From assembly GCA_039196715.1 (NCBI GenBank), contig JBCCUP010000004.1:57290-121289 (forward strand): DNA of 64,000 nt. The letters are read 5' to 3'. Each line of letters starts with the position of its first letter. Position 1 is the first letter of the stretch. Under the pieces are notes generated by a model. The model worked only from the letters and a program-made list of their open reading frames with translations. It was not told the DNA's origin and made no database searches. Below are positions 54,320 to 63,755 of this stretch, in pieces. The stretch comes from Pseudomonadota bacterium (GTDB lineage Bacteria > Pseudomonadota > Gammaproteobacteria > CALCKW01). The position numbers were made by a program, and so were the translations under genes.

Positions 54320-55453
54320 TCAGCGGTCCTCGCGTGCCATGCCGTCGAGCACCTCGGCCAGTGCCGCGGTCTCCGTCGCGCTCAGCGCCTCACCGGTGAC
54401 CGCCTGCATGAAACTGTCAAACAGCGGGACGACGCCGTGATCGCGATGCACAGCCGGCGCTGTGGGATTCCGCTCGGGCGCGAAACTCGGGCGCTCGAGG
54501 TGCAACACATGGGGGTACACAGCCCGCAGCCGTGGCATCGCATCGAGAATGGCACCGCGGTCGAGCAGGCGCACCGTGAGGTAGTGTTCGCGCGCTGCAG
54601 CACACGGCGAGGCAATCAACTCATCAAAATACCCCTCGATGCGCATGAGATCGCGGGTCGGCGTGAATGCCAAGTGCGTCACACTCACCTCGCCAGTGGC
54701 ATCCATGTCAACCAGCGCTGCGCCCTTGGTGTGGCCGACTTCCGAAAAGGAGAACTTGCCGAGCGAGCCACTGTAGCGCACGGTGTTGCTGCCCACAGCC
54801 TGTGGTCGGTGCAAATGCCCGAGTGCGGCGTAGTCGAAGCCGGTAAAGCACTGCGCTTCCACGCGGTCGCTGCCGCCGATACTGAGCGGTCGCTCGGAGT
54901 CCGAGGCGTCGCCGCCGTCGACAAAGGCGTGTGCCATCGCAACCACGCGGCGCCCGGGCGGGTTGTCGGCGAGCGCCCGCTCACACACGTACGCGAGCAC
55001 GGCATCGTGACTGGCGAAGGGCACCTCGAAAGCGGCCCGCGCAGCGGGCGGGTCCGTGTAGGGAAAGGCGTACACGGCGATGTCCCCGTGCGCATCCCGC
55101 AAGACCACCGGATCGAGCGCTCGCTCAAGCGTGGCGCGCACGTGCACTCCGGCAGCGGCGAGTTGCTGGGAGGCAAAGCCGATGCGCTCCGCACTGTCGT
55201 GGTTGCCAGGGATCAGGACAACCGGCACGTTCAGCGTGCCGCAGAGTCGGTCGAGGGTGTCGCTCAACAGGGTGACCGCATCAGCGGGCGGCACCGAGCG
55301 GTCGTAGACATCGCCCGCCATCAGAACGGCGTCAACGCGGTGCGCCTCCACCCAACCGAGCAACTGCTCCAACGCCTCGGCCTGGTCCGCCAGCAGTGGA
55401 TGGCTGTGAAGCTGACGACCGAGGTGCCAGTCGGCCGTGTGGAGGAAACGCAT
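54320..55453 (-). CDS. sbcD: Exonuclease subunit SbcD
   Basis: Nuclease subunit of SbcCD with a calcineurin-type metallophosphoesterase fold. The motifs are HTADWHLGRQLHSH, AGDVYDRSVPP, IPGNHDSAERI and AMAHAFVDGG, then GHLHRPQ. The C-terminal SbcD domain follows. It has 377 aa. It is the upstream gene of a tight sbcD-sbcC pair. Confidence 0.95.
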   Translation of the reverse strand: MRFLHTADWHLGRQLHSHPLLADQAEALEQLLGWVEAHRVDAVLMAGDVYDRSVPPADAVTLLSDTLDRLCGTLNVPVVLIPGNHDSAERIGFASQQLAAAGVHVRATLERALDPVVLRDAHGDIAVYAFPYTDPPAARAAFEVPFASHDAVLAYVCERALADNPPGRRVVAMAHAFVDGGDASDSERPLSIGGSDRVEAQCFTGFDYAALGHLHRPQAVGSNTVRYSGSLGKFSFSEVGHTKGAALVDMDATGEVSVTHLAFTPTRDLMRIEGYFDELIASPCAAAREHYLTVRLLDRGAILDAMPRLRAVYPHVLHLERPSFAPERNPTAPAVHRDHGVVPLFDSFMQAVTGEALSATETAALAEVLDGMAREDR

Positions 55454-55594
55454 GCCGTGCGCTCAGGTGGACTCGTGCCACATTATGCCCGAATCCCCCA
55501 CGCCACAGCCGCTGTGCAGAGGGGCGTTGGCGGGAGCACGCCGCTGTCAAGGGGGGATGTCAACGCGCCTCGGTCGCTCGGGGTTCAGCGGCAC

Positions 55595-57265
55595 TCAGCT
55601 CGCGAGACGGTAGGTACCTCGCCCGGCCCGCTTGGCGACGTACAGCACCTCGTCAGCGCGTTGCATCATCACCTGCAGGTCGACTTCTTCCGGGTTGAAT
55701 ATCGCAACACCGACACTCGCTCCAACGAGTGTGGACTGCCCGTCGATCATCATCTCGGCGCTGATGCGCTCGATCAGACGCTGACTCAGCGCCGTCGCAT
55801 CGGCATCGCAACTGACGTCAAGCTGCAGCACAGCAAACTCGTCGCCGCCGAAGCGCGCACCGAGATCGCTGTTCTTGATGGTCGTCTGGATCCGCTTGGC
55901 CACGACTTGCAATACCTGATCACCCGCCTGATGGCCACGGGAGTCGTTGATCGCCTTGAAGCCGTCAAGGTCGATCAGGTGAAGGGCAAAGGGGCGACCA
56001 CCGGCCGTGGCCAGACCCATGGCCTGGGTCGCCCGCCGCAAAAAGAAGGAGCGGTTAGGCAGTTTCGTCAACCCGTCGTGGTACGCCATGAAGCGCACCT
56101 TCTCCTCGGTCTTCACGCGGTCGGTAACGTCGTGCACCGTGCCGTGGATGGAGAACGGCGCGTTCTCGGACTCGCGCGCCATTTCGCACCGCAACTCGAG
56201 GTGCAGCGTGTCGCCCGCGCTGTTGGTGTAGCGCATGTTCTGTTTTTCGACCGACTTGCCTTGGCGCAGGCGCTCGTGCGCAATCATGACCCGTTCGCGG
56301 TAGCGCGGCTCGAGTCGCGAGAGAAACTCCTTGAGGTTGACTGCAATGCTCTTGTCGTCGAACTCGAACATCTGCCGCAGAAATGCCGACATGAACAGCC
56401 GCGACCCCGCAGGGTGACAGCGGTAGCTGCCCACGCGGGCGATGTTCTCCGCGCGCGCCAGATCGGCGGTGTTGCGCTCCCGCTCGAGGCGGGATCGTTC
56501 GGACGAGGACACGTTCTCAACCGTGCTCAGGATCAGCTCCGGCACGCCGTTGGCGTCAAACACCACTTGCTTGTGGCCACGGTAGTGACCCCGTGTCGAC
56601 GCGTACACGCGCGTCATCCGGCCACTGGCCGACGCCAGCACCCGGTCATCCTCGGCAGACAGCTGGTGCGCGATGTCGGGCGGCACGAGCTGGTGGACCG
56701 TTTTGCCGATGGCGCTGTTGGAGTCCACGGCCACGTCGTGCAGCGAATTCCGGTTGATGAACAGGTACTCGCGCCCCGCGGCCGACTTGATCGTGAGATC
56801 GAGCGACATCGCCGCAAGGCTGCGCCGGAGAACGTCGAGTTGGGCGGTGGCGTCCGCCACCTGACGCGCTGTGTCGTCATCCCGCAACACGAACAGGACC
56901 GTGTCTTCGGACACCGGCAGTTTCTTCATCACCAGGTCGGCCGGGCCGCCGTTCGGACGCGCCAGGGACAAGGTTTTCTGCTCGAGGCCCAGTGCATGCT
57001 CGAACACGTCTTCAGGCGCATCGGATGCGTCGGGGAAAATCTGTTCGAACAGCGCCTGACACGCGGTGGCGGCGACAGCGGGGTACAACACATGGCGCAG
57101 GGCGGCGTTGGTCGCAACGACACCGCTGCGATCGGCCAGCCACCCGGGGCGGTCCAAGGCATCGAGCAGCACGGACGCGTCAGCGTAGCTGCGCATCAGC
57201 CCGGACACCGGAGTCGCGATGTGTTTGCAATACGCTCTCTGCGCATAGGGTACCCAGTCCAACAA
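55595..57265 (-). CDS. PAS-GGDEF diguanylate cyclase
   Basis: Protein of 556 aa with no membrane segment. PAS-like sensor regions lie at about residues 30-130, 155-265 and 285-390, the last ending in the PAC-like SIHGTVHDVTDRVKTEEK. The GGDEF domain has DGLTKLPNR, HLIDLDGFKAINDSRGH and an intact FGGDEFAVL. The I-site position reads KNSD instead of RxxD, so allosteric product inhibition may be lost. The first 23 residues may not be translated; an internal ATG at residue 24 is a second option. Confidence 0.9.
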   Translation of the reverse strand: MLDWVPYAQRAYCKHIATPVSGLMRSYADASVLLDALDRPGWLADRSGVVATNAALRHVLYPAVAATACQALFEQIFPDASDAPEDVFEHALGLEQKTLSLARPNGGPADLVMKKLPVSEDTVLFVLRDDDTARQVADATAQLDVLRRSLAAMSLDLTIKSAAGREYLFINRNSLHDVAVDSNSAIGKTVHQLVPPDIAHQLSAEDDRVLASASGRMTRVYASTRGHYRGHKQVVFDANGVPELILSTVENVSSSERSRLERERNTADLARAENIARVGSYRCHPAGSRLFMSAFLRQMFEFDDKSIAVNLKEFLSRLEPRYRERVMIAHERLRQGKSVEKQNMRYTNSAGDTLHLELRCEMARESENAPFSIHGTVHDVTDRVKTEEKVRFMAYHDGLTKLPNRSFFLRRATQAMGLATAGGRPFALHLIDLDGFKAINDSRGHQAGDQVLQVVAKRIQTTIKNSDLGARFGGDEFAVLQLDVSCDADATALSQRLIERISAEMMIDGQSTLVGASVGVAIFNPEEVDLQVMMQRADEVLYVAKRAGRGTYRLAS

Positions 57266-57607
57266 TCATTGTGATGTCACCACGGCTCGACAGGCCCAAG
57301 GCCGTCGAACCGGAAACCAACAGACACACAGGCTGTTGCTCAAGACAGAGAACGGCCGCAGGAGCGCATTCTTTACTCCGGCTCGCGCACCGTTCTGGGG
57401 CGGAGGGCATCAGCAACCGCGCCAACCCGCGGCGACAGCGCGCGTGCGGCCCGCTCCGGGCTTTACGGTCAGGCAAGGAAGGCGACCCAAGGGGCCTGAA
57501 TTCAGAGGTATACGGTCAACTTGGGGCGGGTTTTGCGGCACCGGACGTAGCGCCCGGCACGTCGGGCACCACGCGCCTGGCGGCGGCCGTCGCTACGTCG
57601 GGCGTCG
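57266..57607. other. 342-nt intergenic region, no gene seen
   Basis: It lies between the PAS-GGDEF start and the M20 amidohydrolase stop. I see no coding frame of quality. A 5-bp hairpin (GCCCG/CGGGC, 57552-57567) and a 9-bp direct repeat CGTCGCTAC (57588-57596 and 57603-57611) are present, neither with terminator features. Confidence 0.55.
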
Positions 57608-58780
57608 CTACGCTGCTTTCGGCAGTGCGGTCTCGACCAGTGTCACCCAGTAGGAACACCCGACGGGGATCACCTCGTCGTTGAAATCGTACGCCGGGTT
57701 GTGGAGTGCCGCGGTGTCGCCGTTGCCGATGAACATGAACGCCCCCGGCCGCTCCTGCAGCATGTAGGCGAAGTCCTCGCCGCCCATCACGGGCGCCTGG
57801 GCGCTGTCGACACGGCCGACGCCCGACACCTGTTCGGCAATCGAGACCGCGAACGCGGTTTCCGACGCCGAGTTGACCGTCATGGGATAGCCACGGGTGT
57901 AGGTGAGTTGGCCGCGCGCACCGAAGGCCGTCGGCAGGGTTGCCACGAGTTCGGTGATGCGCGCCTCACAGGTCTCGCGCATCTCGGGCACCAAGGTCCG
58001 CACGGTGCCCTTCAGCCGTGCCGACTCGGGCAGCACATTGAACGCGTCGCCGTCGGTATCGACCTTGGTTACCGAGACCACGGCCCCCTGGACGGGATCG
58101 ACCGACCGCGACACCACCGTTTGCATGGCTGTGATCAGCTGCGCGACCACCACCAGGGTATCGACCGCGTTGTGCGGCATGGCGGCGTGGCCACCCTTGC
58201 CGGTGATCTCGATCTCAAAGGTGTCGGTCGCCGCCATGATCGGCCCGGGCCGGGTCGAGAAATCGCCAACCGGCAGACCCGGCATGTTGTGCAGACCGTA
58301 GACCTGCTGAATCCCGAAACGGCTCATCAGGCCGTCGTCGCACATCTCCTTGCCACCGCCACCGCCCTCCTCGGCCGGCTGGAAAATGACCACTGCCGTG
58401 CCGGCGAAGTTGCGCGTCTCGCAGAGGTGCTCCGCGGCACCGAGCAGCATCGCGGTGTGGCCGTCGTGGCCACAGGCGTGCATGACGCCCGGCACCGTGG
58501 AGGCGTGGGGCAGTCCGGTGATCTCCGGCAGCGGCAAGGCGTCCAGGTCCGCGCGCAGCCCGATGACGCGGTCGCCGGGCTCGCCGCCCTTGATCACGCC
58601 GACCACGCCAGTACGACCGAGGCCCTCGACCACCTCGTCGCAGCCGAATTCGCGTAACTTCTCTGCAACAGAGGCCGCAGTCTTGTGCACCTCGAACAGC
58701 AGCTCGGGGTGTTGGTGGTACTCGCGGCGCCACGCGGTGATGGCGTCATGGCGGTCGGCAAGGCGGTTGATGATGGGCAT
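57608..58780 (-). CDS. M20 family amidohydrolase (hippurate/N-acyl-amino-acid hydrolase type)
   Basis: Metal-dependent amidohydrolase of the M20D group, cleaving N-acyl or aromatic-acyl amino acids. RADLDALPLPE, HACGHDGHTAMLLG, the catalytic QPAEEGGGGGKEM and GGHAAMPHNAVD are diagnostic, and the C-terminal PVMGGEDFAYML supplies the last metal ligand. The ATG at 58780 gives 390 aa with a GGGGGAG site. It is divergent from a peptide-type ABC transporter, suggesting the pair imports and hydrolyses an acylated amino acid or peptide. Confidence 0.9.
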   Translation of the reverse strand: MPIINRLADRHDAITAWRREYHQHPELLFEVHKTAASVAEKLREFGCDEVVEGLGRTGVVGVIKGGEPGDRVIGLRADLDALPLPEITGLPHASTVPGVMHACGHDGHTAMLLGAAEHLCETRNFAGTAVVIFQPAEEGGGGGKEMCDDGLMSRFGIQQVYGLHNMPGLPVGDFSTRPGPIMAATDTFEIEITGKGGHAAMPHNAVDTLVVVAQLITAMQTVVSRSVDPVQGAVVSVTKVDTDGDAFNVLPESARLKGTVRTLVPEMRETCEARITELVATLPTAFGARGQLTYTRGYPMTVNSASETAFAVSIAEQVSGVGRVDSAQAPVMGGEDFAYMLQERPGAFMFIGNGDTAALHNPAYDFNDEVIPVGCSYWVTLVETALPKAA

Positions 58781-59036
58781 GGGCTCCCCCGGTGCGCGCC
58801 GCGGGCTAACCACAGCTATCGCCTCAATTAGACAACGACGGGCGCACACACACAATCTTGCAGCTGCCGGGGAATTGGTGTGTAGTGCGCGATGACCCTT
58901 GCCGACCGGCGTGCGTGCCCCACCGGACACACTCTGCCGGCCCAGAGGTAACCAACCACAACGCGCGTGCCGGCAAACCCTGCCCCACCGGGGATGGACA
59001 GCCGGACATCACCAAAGGTTCAACACGGAGAATCTC

Positions 59037-60734
59037 ATGCGGAAACACTTTGTACTGACCGCCGCAGCGGCAGCCCTGCTGGCGAACAGCGCCTGGGCCG
59101 GGCGCGGCGACGACGGCCACGTCAACATCATTTACTGGCAGGCGGCCTCGATCCTGAACCCGTACCTGTCCGGTGGCACCAAAGACGTCGAGAGCTCCTC
59201 GATGATCATCGAACCGCTCGGTCGCTATGACGAAAACGGCAACCTCGTTGCCTGGTTGGCCGAAGAGATTCCGACCGTGGCCAACGGCGGCGTCGCTGAA
59301 GACCTGACCAGCATCACCTGGAACCTGAAGAAGGGCATCAAGTGGTCCGACGGCAGCGACTTCACCGCCGACGACGTGGTGTTCACCGCCGAGTACTGCA
59401 TGGACCCGAACGGCGGCTGCCAGCAGGAAACCAAATTTGCTGACGTCGACAAGGTTGAAGCCCTCGACTCGCACACCGTCAAGATCACCTTCTCGGTCGC
59501 CAAGCCGTTTCCCTACGGCCCGTTCACCGGCGGTGAAAGCCCGATCATCCAGAAAGCGCAGTTCATGGACTGCATGGGCCCCAAAGCGCCGACCTGCACC
59601 GAGCAGAACTTCGGACCGCACGGCACCGGCCCCTTCCGCGTGACCGAGTTCCGCGCGAACGACGTGATCTCGATGGAAGCCAACCCGCACTACCGCGACC
59701 CGGACAAGCCGGCCTTCGCAACGTTGACCTTCAAAGGCGGTGGTGATGCAGCCTCCGCTGCGCGGGCCGTGCTGGAGACCGGCGAGTTCGACTACGCCTG
59801 GAACCTGCAGATCGACCCGTCGATCCTGTCCGAGATGGCCTCGGCCGGCAAAGGCAACGTGGTTTCCGCTTTCGGCACCGGCGTCGAGCGCATGATGGTC
59901 AACCTGACCAACCCGTCCTCGGAGCTGGGCGACAAGCGTTCCACGGTCGACGGCGGCCCGCACCCCTTCCTCACCGACGCCACCGTGCGGCGCGCACTGA
60001 GCCTCGCGATCGACCGCGAGACACTGGCTGCGGTCGGCTACGGCGACGCAGGCAAGCCGACCTGCAACGTGTTGCCGGCTCCGGCGATCTACGCCTCAAC
60101 CGCCAACGACGAGTGCCTGGTGCAGAACATCGATCTGGCCAACCAACTGCTCGACGAAGCGGGTTGGATGCCCGGTTCCGACGGCGTTCGCGAGAAGGAC
60201 GGCGTGCGACTGTCGATCCTCTACCAGACGTCCACCAACGCTGTCCGTCAGGACACGCAGGCGCTGGTGAAGCAGTGGTGGGGCGACATCGGTGTTGAAA
60301 CCGAGCTGCGCAACATCGACGCCGCGGTCTTCTTCGGCGGCGATCAGTCGAGCCCGGACACCTTCCAGAAGTTCTACGCCGACATCGAGATGTACACCAA
60401 CCTGTTCAACGGCACCGACCCCGAGGCCTACATGAACAACTGGACGTGCGGTGAGATCCCGTCGCCCGAGAACAACTGGCTCGGTGGCAACATGCCGCGC
60501 TACTGCAACCCCGCCTACGACGACCTGGCGGCACAGCTGGCGAAGACCGCGGCGATCGAGGACCGCGCCACGATCGCCAAGCAGATGAACGACATGCTGA
60601 TGCAGGAAGGCGCGATGATCCCGCTGGTGCACCGCGGTCGCGTCTCTGCACACGGCAACTCACTCGGTGGTGTGAAGCTCAACACCTGGGACAGCGAACT
60701 CTGGAACGTGGCTGACTGGCACCGGGTGAAGTAA
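59037..60734 (+). CDS. Peptide-type ABC transporter substrate-binding protein
   Basis: Family 5 extracellular solute-binding protein of 565 aa. A signal peptide ends near residue 21 (ANSAWA). Motifs include SITWNLKKGIKWSDGSDFTADDVVFTAEY and the later FLTDATVRRALSLAIDRETLAAVGYG. The ligand could be di- or oligopeptides or related compounds; the sequence does not decide. A GC-rich hairpin follows the stop, and two permease genes lie downstream in the same direction. Confidence 0.92.
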   Translation: MRKHFVLTAAAAALLANSAWAGRGDDGHVNIIYWQAASILNPYLSGGTKDVESSSMIIEPLGRYDENGNLVAWLAEEIPTVANGGVAEDLTSITWNLKKGIKWSDGSDFTADDVVFTAEYCMDPNGGCQQETKFADVDKVEALDSHTVKITFSVAKPFPYGPFTGGESPIIQKAQFMDCMGPKAPTCTEQNFGPHGTGPFRVTEFRANDVISMEANPHYRDPDKPAFATLTFKGGGDAASAARAVLETGEFDYAWNLQIDPSILSEMASAGKGNVVSAFGTGVERMMVNLTNPSSELGDKRSTVDGGPHPFLTDATVRRALSLAIDRETLAAVGYGDAGKPTCNVLPAPAIYASTANDECLVQNIDLANQLLDEAGWMPGSDGVREKDGVRLSILYQTSTNAVRQDTQALVKQWWGDIGVETELRNIDAAVFFGGDQSSPDTFQKFYADIEMYTNLFNGTDPEAYMNNWTCGEIPSPENNWLGGNMPRYCNPAYDDLAAQLAKTAAIEDRATIAKQMNDMLMQEGAMIPLVHRGRVSAHGNSLGGVKLNTWDSELWNVADWHRVK

Positions 60735-60747
60735 CGCCCACCGCCAG

Positions 60748-60771
60748 CCGGGCCGCCTCCGGGCGGCCCGG
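60748..60771 (+). terminator. GC-rich hairpin between binding-protein and permease genes
   Basis: A perfect 10-bp stem CCGGGCCGCC/GGCGGCCCGG closes a TCCG loop, followed by a C/T-rich run with few consecutive T residues. It may attenuate transcription or protect the 3' end of the binding-protein message rather than stop it fully. Confidence 0.6.
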
Positions 60772-60801
60772 TTCCCTTCCCTTCACCATCGCGCTGACCC
60801 C

Positions 60802-61815
60802 ATGCTGAACTACACCCTGCGACGACTGTTGTTCGCGGTGCCCACGTTGCTGGTCATCAGCTTCATCATCTTTCTGCTCCTCGACCTCGCACCGAACGAC
60901 CCGACCGGCAACCTGCCGATGACGATTCCGCCAGAGGTCAGAGAGAAAATCCGCATCAGCCTGGGGCTGGATCAACCGATCTACATCCGCTACATCAAGT
61001 GGCTGGAGCAGTTTTTCATCAGCGAACCGCTGTACGCGATCGAGCAGTGGTTCAACATCACGATCGGCGACAGCGAGAACCGCATGCGCGTGCAGTCCTG
61101 GGCGACGCGCAGCCCGGCGATGGACCTGATCGCCGAACGCCTGCCGCAGACCCTCTGGGTGGTCGGTATGTCCTACGTTGTCGGCATCCTGATCGCGCTG
61201 CCGATCGGCATCATTTCGGCCTACCGACAGTACTCGTGGTTCGACCAGGTCGGTTCCTTCGTTTCCATGGTCGGCTTTTCCGTGCCGACCTTTTTCACCG
61301 GCGTGTTGATGATCGTGATCTTCTCGGTGAAGCTCGAGTGGTTGCCGTCGATCTACGACACCACGCTCGAGGTCGTCGACCTCGAGACCTTCTGGATGCA
61401 GGTCAAGCAGATGATCATGCCGGTCATGGTGCTGGGCCTGTTCAACGCAGCTCAGCTCAGCCGTTTCATGCGCGCGTCGATGCTCGACAACCTGAACCAG
61501 GACTACGTCCGCACCGCACGGGCCAAGGGCATTCGCGAGAAAGTCGTCGTGCTCAAGCACGTGTTGCGCAATTCGTTGTCGCCGGTGGTGACGGTGCTGG
61601 CACTGGGTATCCCGACCGTGTTCGGCGGCGCCATCATCACCGAGCAGATCTTCCGCGTGAACGGCCTTGGCCAGCTGTTGATCATCGGCATCCAGGGCGC
61701 TGACATCCCGCTGGTGCAGACACTGACCTTCATTTTTGCGATCCTGATCGTGCTCTTCAACCTGATCGCCGACATCCTCTACGGCATCCTCGACCCGAGG
61801 ATTCGCTATGAGTGA
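60802..61815 (+). CDS. Peptide ABC transporter permease, DppB type
   Basis: Inner-membrane permease of 337 aa starting MLNYTLRRLLFAVPTLLVISFIIF, the typical DppB/OppB N-terminus. About six membrane segments are visible. The EAA loop is YVRTARAKGIREKVVVLKHVLRNSLSPVVT. The loop after the first span is larger than in E. coli DppB. Its end overlaps the next gene by 8 nt. Confidence 0.93.
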   Translation: MLNYTLRRLLFAVPTLLVISFIIFLLLDLAPNDPTGNLPMTIPPEVREKIRISLGLDQPIYIRYIKWLEQFFISEPLYAIEQWFNITIGDSENRMRVQSWATRSPAMDLIAERLPQTLWVVGMSYVVGILIALPIGIISAYRQYSWFDQVGSFVSMVGFSVPTFFTGVLMIVIFSVKLEWLPSIYDTTLEVVDLETFWMQVKQMIMPVMVLGLFNAAQLSRFMRASMLDNLNQDYVRTARAKGIREKVVVLKHVLRNSLSPVVTVLALGIPTVFGGAIITEQIFRVNGLGQLLIIGIQGADIPLVQTLTFIFAILIVLFNLIADILYGILDPRIRYE

Positions 61816-62707
61816 GCGCGGCCTCATGAACCCCGAATCGCCGTGGGGCGAGGTCTGGGTCAAGTTCAAGTCGCACAAGGGCGCGCTGATCGGCGGCGCC
61901 ATTTTCGTCGCGATCATCCTGCTCGTCTCGATCGGCCCCCTGCTTTGGGACGTCGACCCGCAACGCCTCAACATCCGCGACAAGAACCAGGGGCCGTCGC
62001 TCGCACACCCGATGGGCACGGATCAGCTCGGCCGTGACACCTTCGCTCAGGTGCTGGCCGGGGGACAGGTGTCGCTCGCGGTCGGTTTCACGGCGATGTT
62101 GCTGTCGTTGATCATCGGTTCGCTGGTGGGCGTCCTGGCGGGCTACTTCAAACGGCTCGACGGATTCCTGATGCGCACGACCGATCTGTTTCTGGCGTTG
62201 CCGTTGCTGCCCTTGTTGCTGGTCATCATCATGCTGTTCCGCGACAGCCTGCGCGCGGCGTTCGGGCCGGAGACGGGCATCTTCATGCTCATCGTCTTCG
62301 TCATCGGCATCACGAGCTGGATGCAGACCGCCCGCATCGTGCGCGGCGACGTGCTCGCGATCAAGGAGCGCGAGTTCGTGCAGGCCGCCAAGAGCGTCGG
62401 CACCAATTCCTCGCGCATCATCACTCGGCACGTGCTGCCCAACGTGTTGAGCCCCATCATGGTGTCGGCCACACTTGGCATTGCCAACGCGATCATCACC
62501 GAATCGGCGCTGAGTTTCCTCGGCCTTGGCTTTCCCTCGGATTTCCCGACCTGGGGACGGCTGCTGAACGACGCAACGGCCTTCATCACCCTGGCACCCG
62601 AGCGTGTGATCTGGCCGGGGCTTGCAATCTCGCTCACCGTGTTGTCTGTGAACTACCTCGGTGATGGCCTGCGCGACGCACTCGACCCCCGTCAACGGGG
62701 CCGCTGA
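61808..62707 (+). CDS. Peptide ABC transporter permease, DppC type
   Basis: Second permease of 299 aa with the OppC-type N-terminal segment (HKGALIGGAIFVAIILLVSI), the HPMGTDQLGRDTFAQVL motif and the EAA loop FVQAAKSVGTNSSRIITRHVLPNVLSPI. It overlaps the DppB-type gene. No ATPase genes (dppD/dppF) follow, so the transporter must share ATPases encoded elsewhere. Confidence 0.93.
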   Translation: MSERGLMNPESPWGEVWVKFKSHKGALIGGAIFVAIILLVSIGPLLWDVDPQRLNIRDKNQGPSLAHPMGTDQLGRDTFAQVLAGGQVSLAVGFTAMLLSLIIGSLVGVLAGYFKRLDGFLMRTTDLFLALPLLPLLLVIIMLFRDSLRAAFGPETGIFMLIVFVIGITSWMQTARIVRGDVLAIKEREFVQAAKSVGTNSSRIITRHVLPNVLSPIMVSATLGIANAIITESALSFLGLGFPSDFPTWGRLLNDATAFITLAPERVIWPGLAISLTVLSVNYLGDGLRDALDPRQRGR

Positions 62708-62813
62708 GCCCGGCCCCGCCGCGCCCGATCGCGAACCGGTCGATCGTGCACGCTTGAATCCGACGCGGTTTTCGTGCTGTCCTTGGCGGTGCATCGAATG
62801 CAGGAGACCGACC

Positions 62814-63752
62814 GTGCCCCGCTACGAGGTTCGACGCTCAATCCAGATCAACGCCACCGCTGACGCCGTGCGCGCGCTGATCAGCGATTTCCGCCGGTGG
62901 CCTGACTGGAGCCCCTGGACCATCCAGGAACCCGATTGCGCGCTCCGCTACCACGGCGAGGCCCATGCCGTGGGCAGCCGCTTCGAGTGGGACGGCGAGC
63001 GCATCGGCGCCGGCTCGATTGCACTGGTTTCCGCCACCGACACAGCACTCCAATGCGACTTGAACTTCACGCGCCCGTTCAAGAGCCAGGCCGACGTGCA
63101 GTTCCACATCGAGCCCCTCGGCGACACGCAGTGCAAGGTGAGTTGGGACATGCACTCGCAGATGCCCTTCTTTCTGTTCTTCCTGATCCCGAACATCCGC
63201 CTCTACATCGGCATGGACTACGAGCGCGGCTTGAAGATGCTCAAGGAGCTGGCCGAAACCGGCCAGGTCGCGAGCGCAGTCGGTTTTCAGGGGGAACACG
63301 CGCTCGAGAGCGTCGCCTACCTCGGCACCGAGGTCGAGTTGCCCCTCAAGGCCATCCCCGAGGCGATGGCGAAACACTACCCGGCAATCGCGGCGCTGAT
63401 CGACGCCGAGAAGCTCGGTGTGGCGGGGGCGCCCTTCTGCAACAACCTCGAAGTGGACATGAAAGCCGACAGGCACCGCATGGTCATCGGCATTCCGATC
63501 GAATCACACGCGCCCCGGTCAGTCGGTGCCTACGCGACCGGTGTGCGCCCGGGCTACCGCTGCGCGCGTTTCGACCACACCGGCGCCTACGAGCACCTCG
63601 GCAATGCGTGGGCCACCGCGATGGGCTGGTTGAAACACACCAAGCGCAAGGCACACGCGGCCTCCGTTGGCATCGAGGTCTACCTCGATGACCCGGCCAG
63701 CACGCCACGGGACCAACTCAAAACTGCGCTCTACATCCCGCTCAAAGGCTGA
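62814..63752 (+). CDS. SRPBCC-GyrI-like fusion protein
   Basis: Protein of 312 aa. Residues 1-150 form an SRPBCC lipid/polyketide-cyclase-like fold (YEVRRSIQINATADAVRALISDFRRWPDWSPW ... SWDMHSQMPFF). Residues 170-312 look like a GyrI/AraC-type effector-binding domain (ALESVAYLGTEVELPLKAIPEAM ... ARFDHTGAYEHLGNAWATAMGW ... GIEVYLDDPASTPRDQLKTALYIPL). Such fusions probably bind hydrophobic small molecules. The GTG at 62814 is chosen for its AGGAG site 7 nt upstream; the open frame extends back into the permease. Confidence 0.85.
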   Translation: MPRYEVRRSIQINATADAVRALISDFRRWPDWSPWTIQEPDCALRYHGEAHAVGSRFEWDGERIGAGSIALVSATDTALQCDLNFTRPFKSQADVQFHIEPLGDTQCKVSWDMHSQMPFFLFFLIPNIRLYIGMDYERGLKMLKELAETGQVASAVGFQGEHALESVAYLGTEVELPLKAIPEAMAKHYPAIAALIDAEKLGVAGAPFCNNLEVDMKADRHRMVIGIPIESHAPRSVGAYATGVRPGYRCARFDHTGAYEHLGNAWATAMGWLKHTKRKAHAASVGIEVYLDDPASTPRDQLKTALYIPLKG

Positions 63753-63755
63753 GGC

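Noticed and set aside
54176..57274. 1032-aa plus-strand frame opposite sbcD and the PAS-GGDEF gene
   Set aside because: Antisense to two well-supported genes and without any domain; an artefact of high GC content.
57552..57567. Terminator downstream of the M20 gene
   Set aside because: A 5-bp stem without a T run on either strand.
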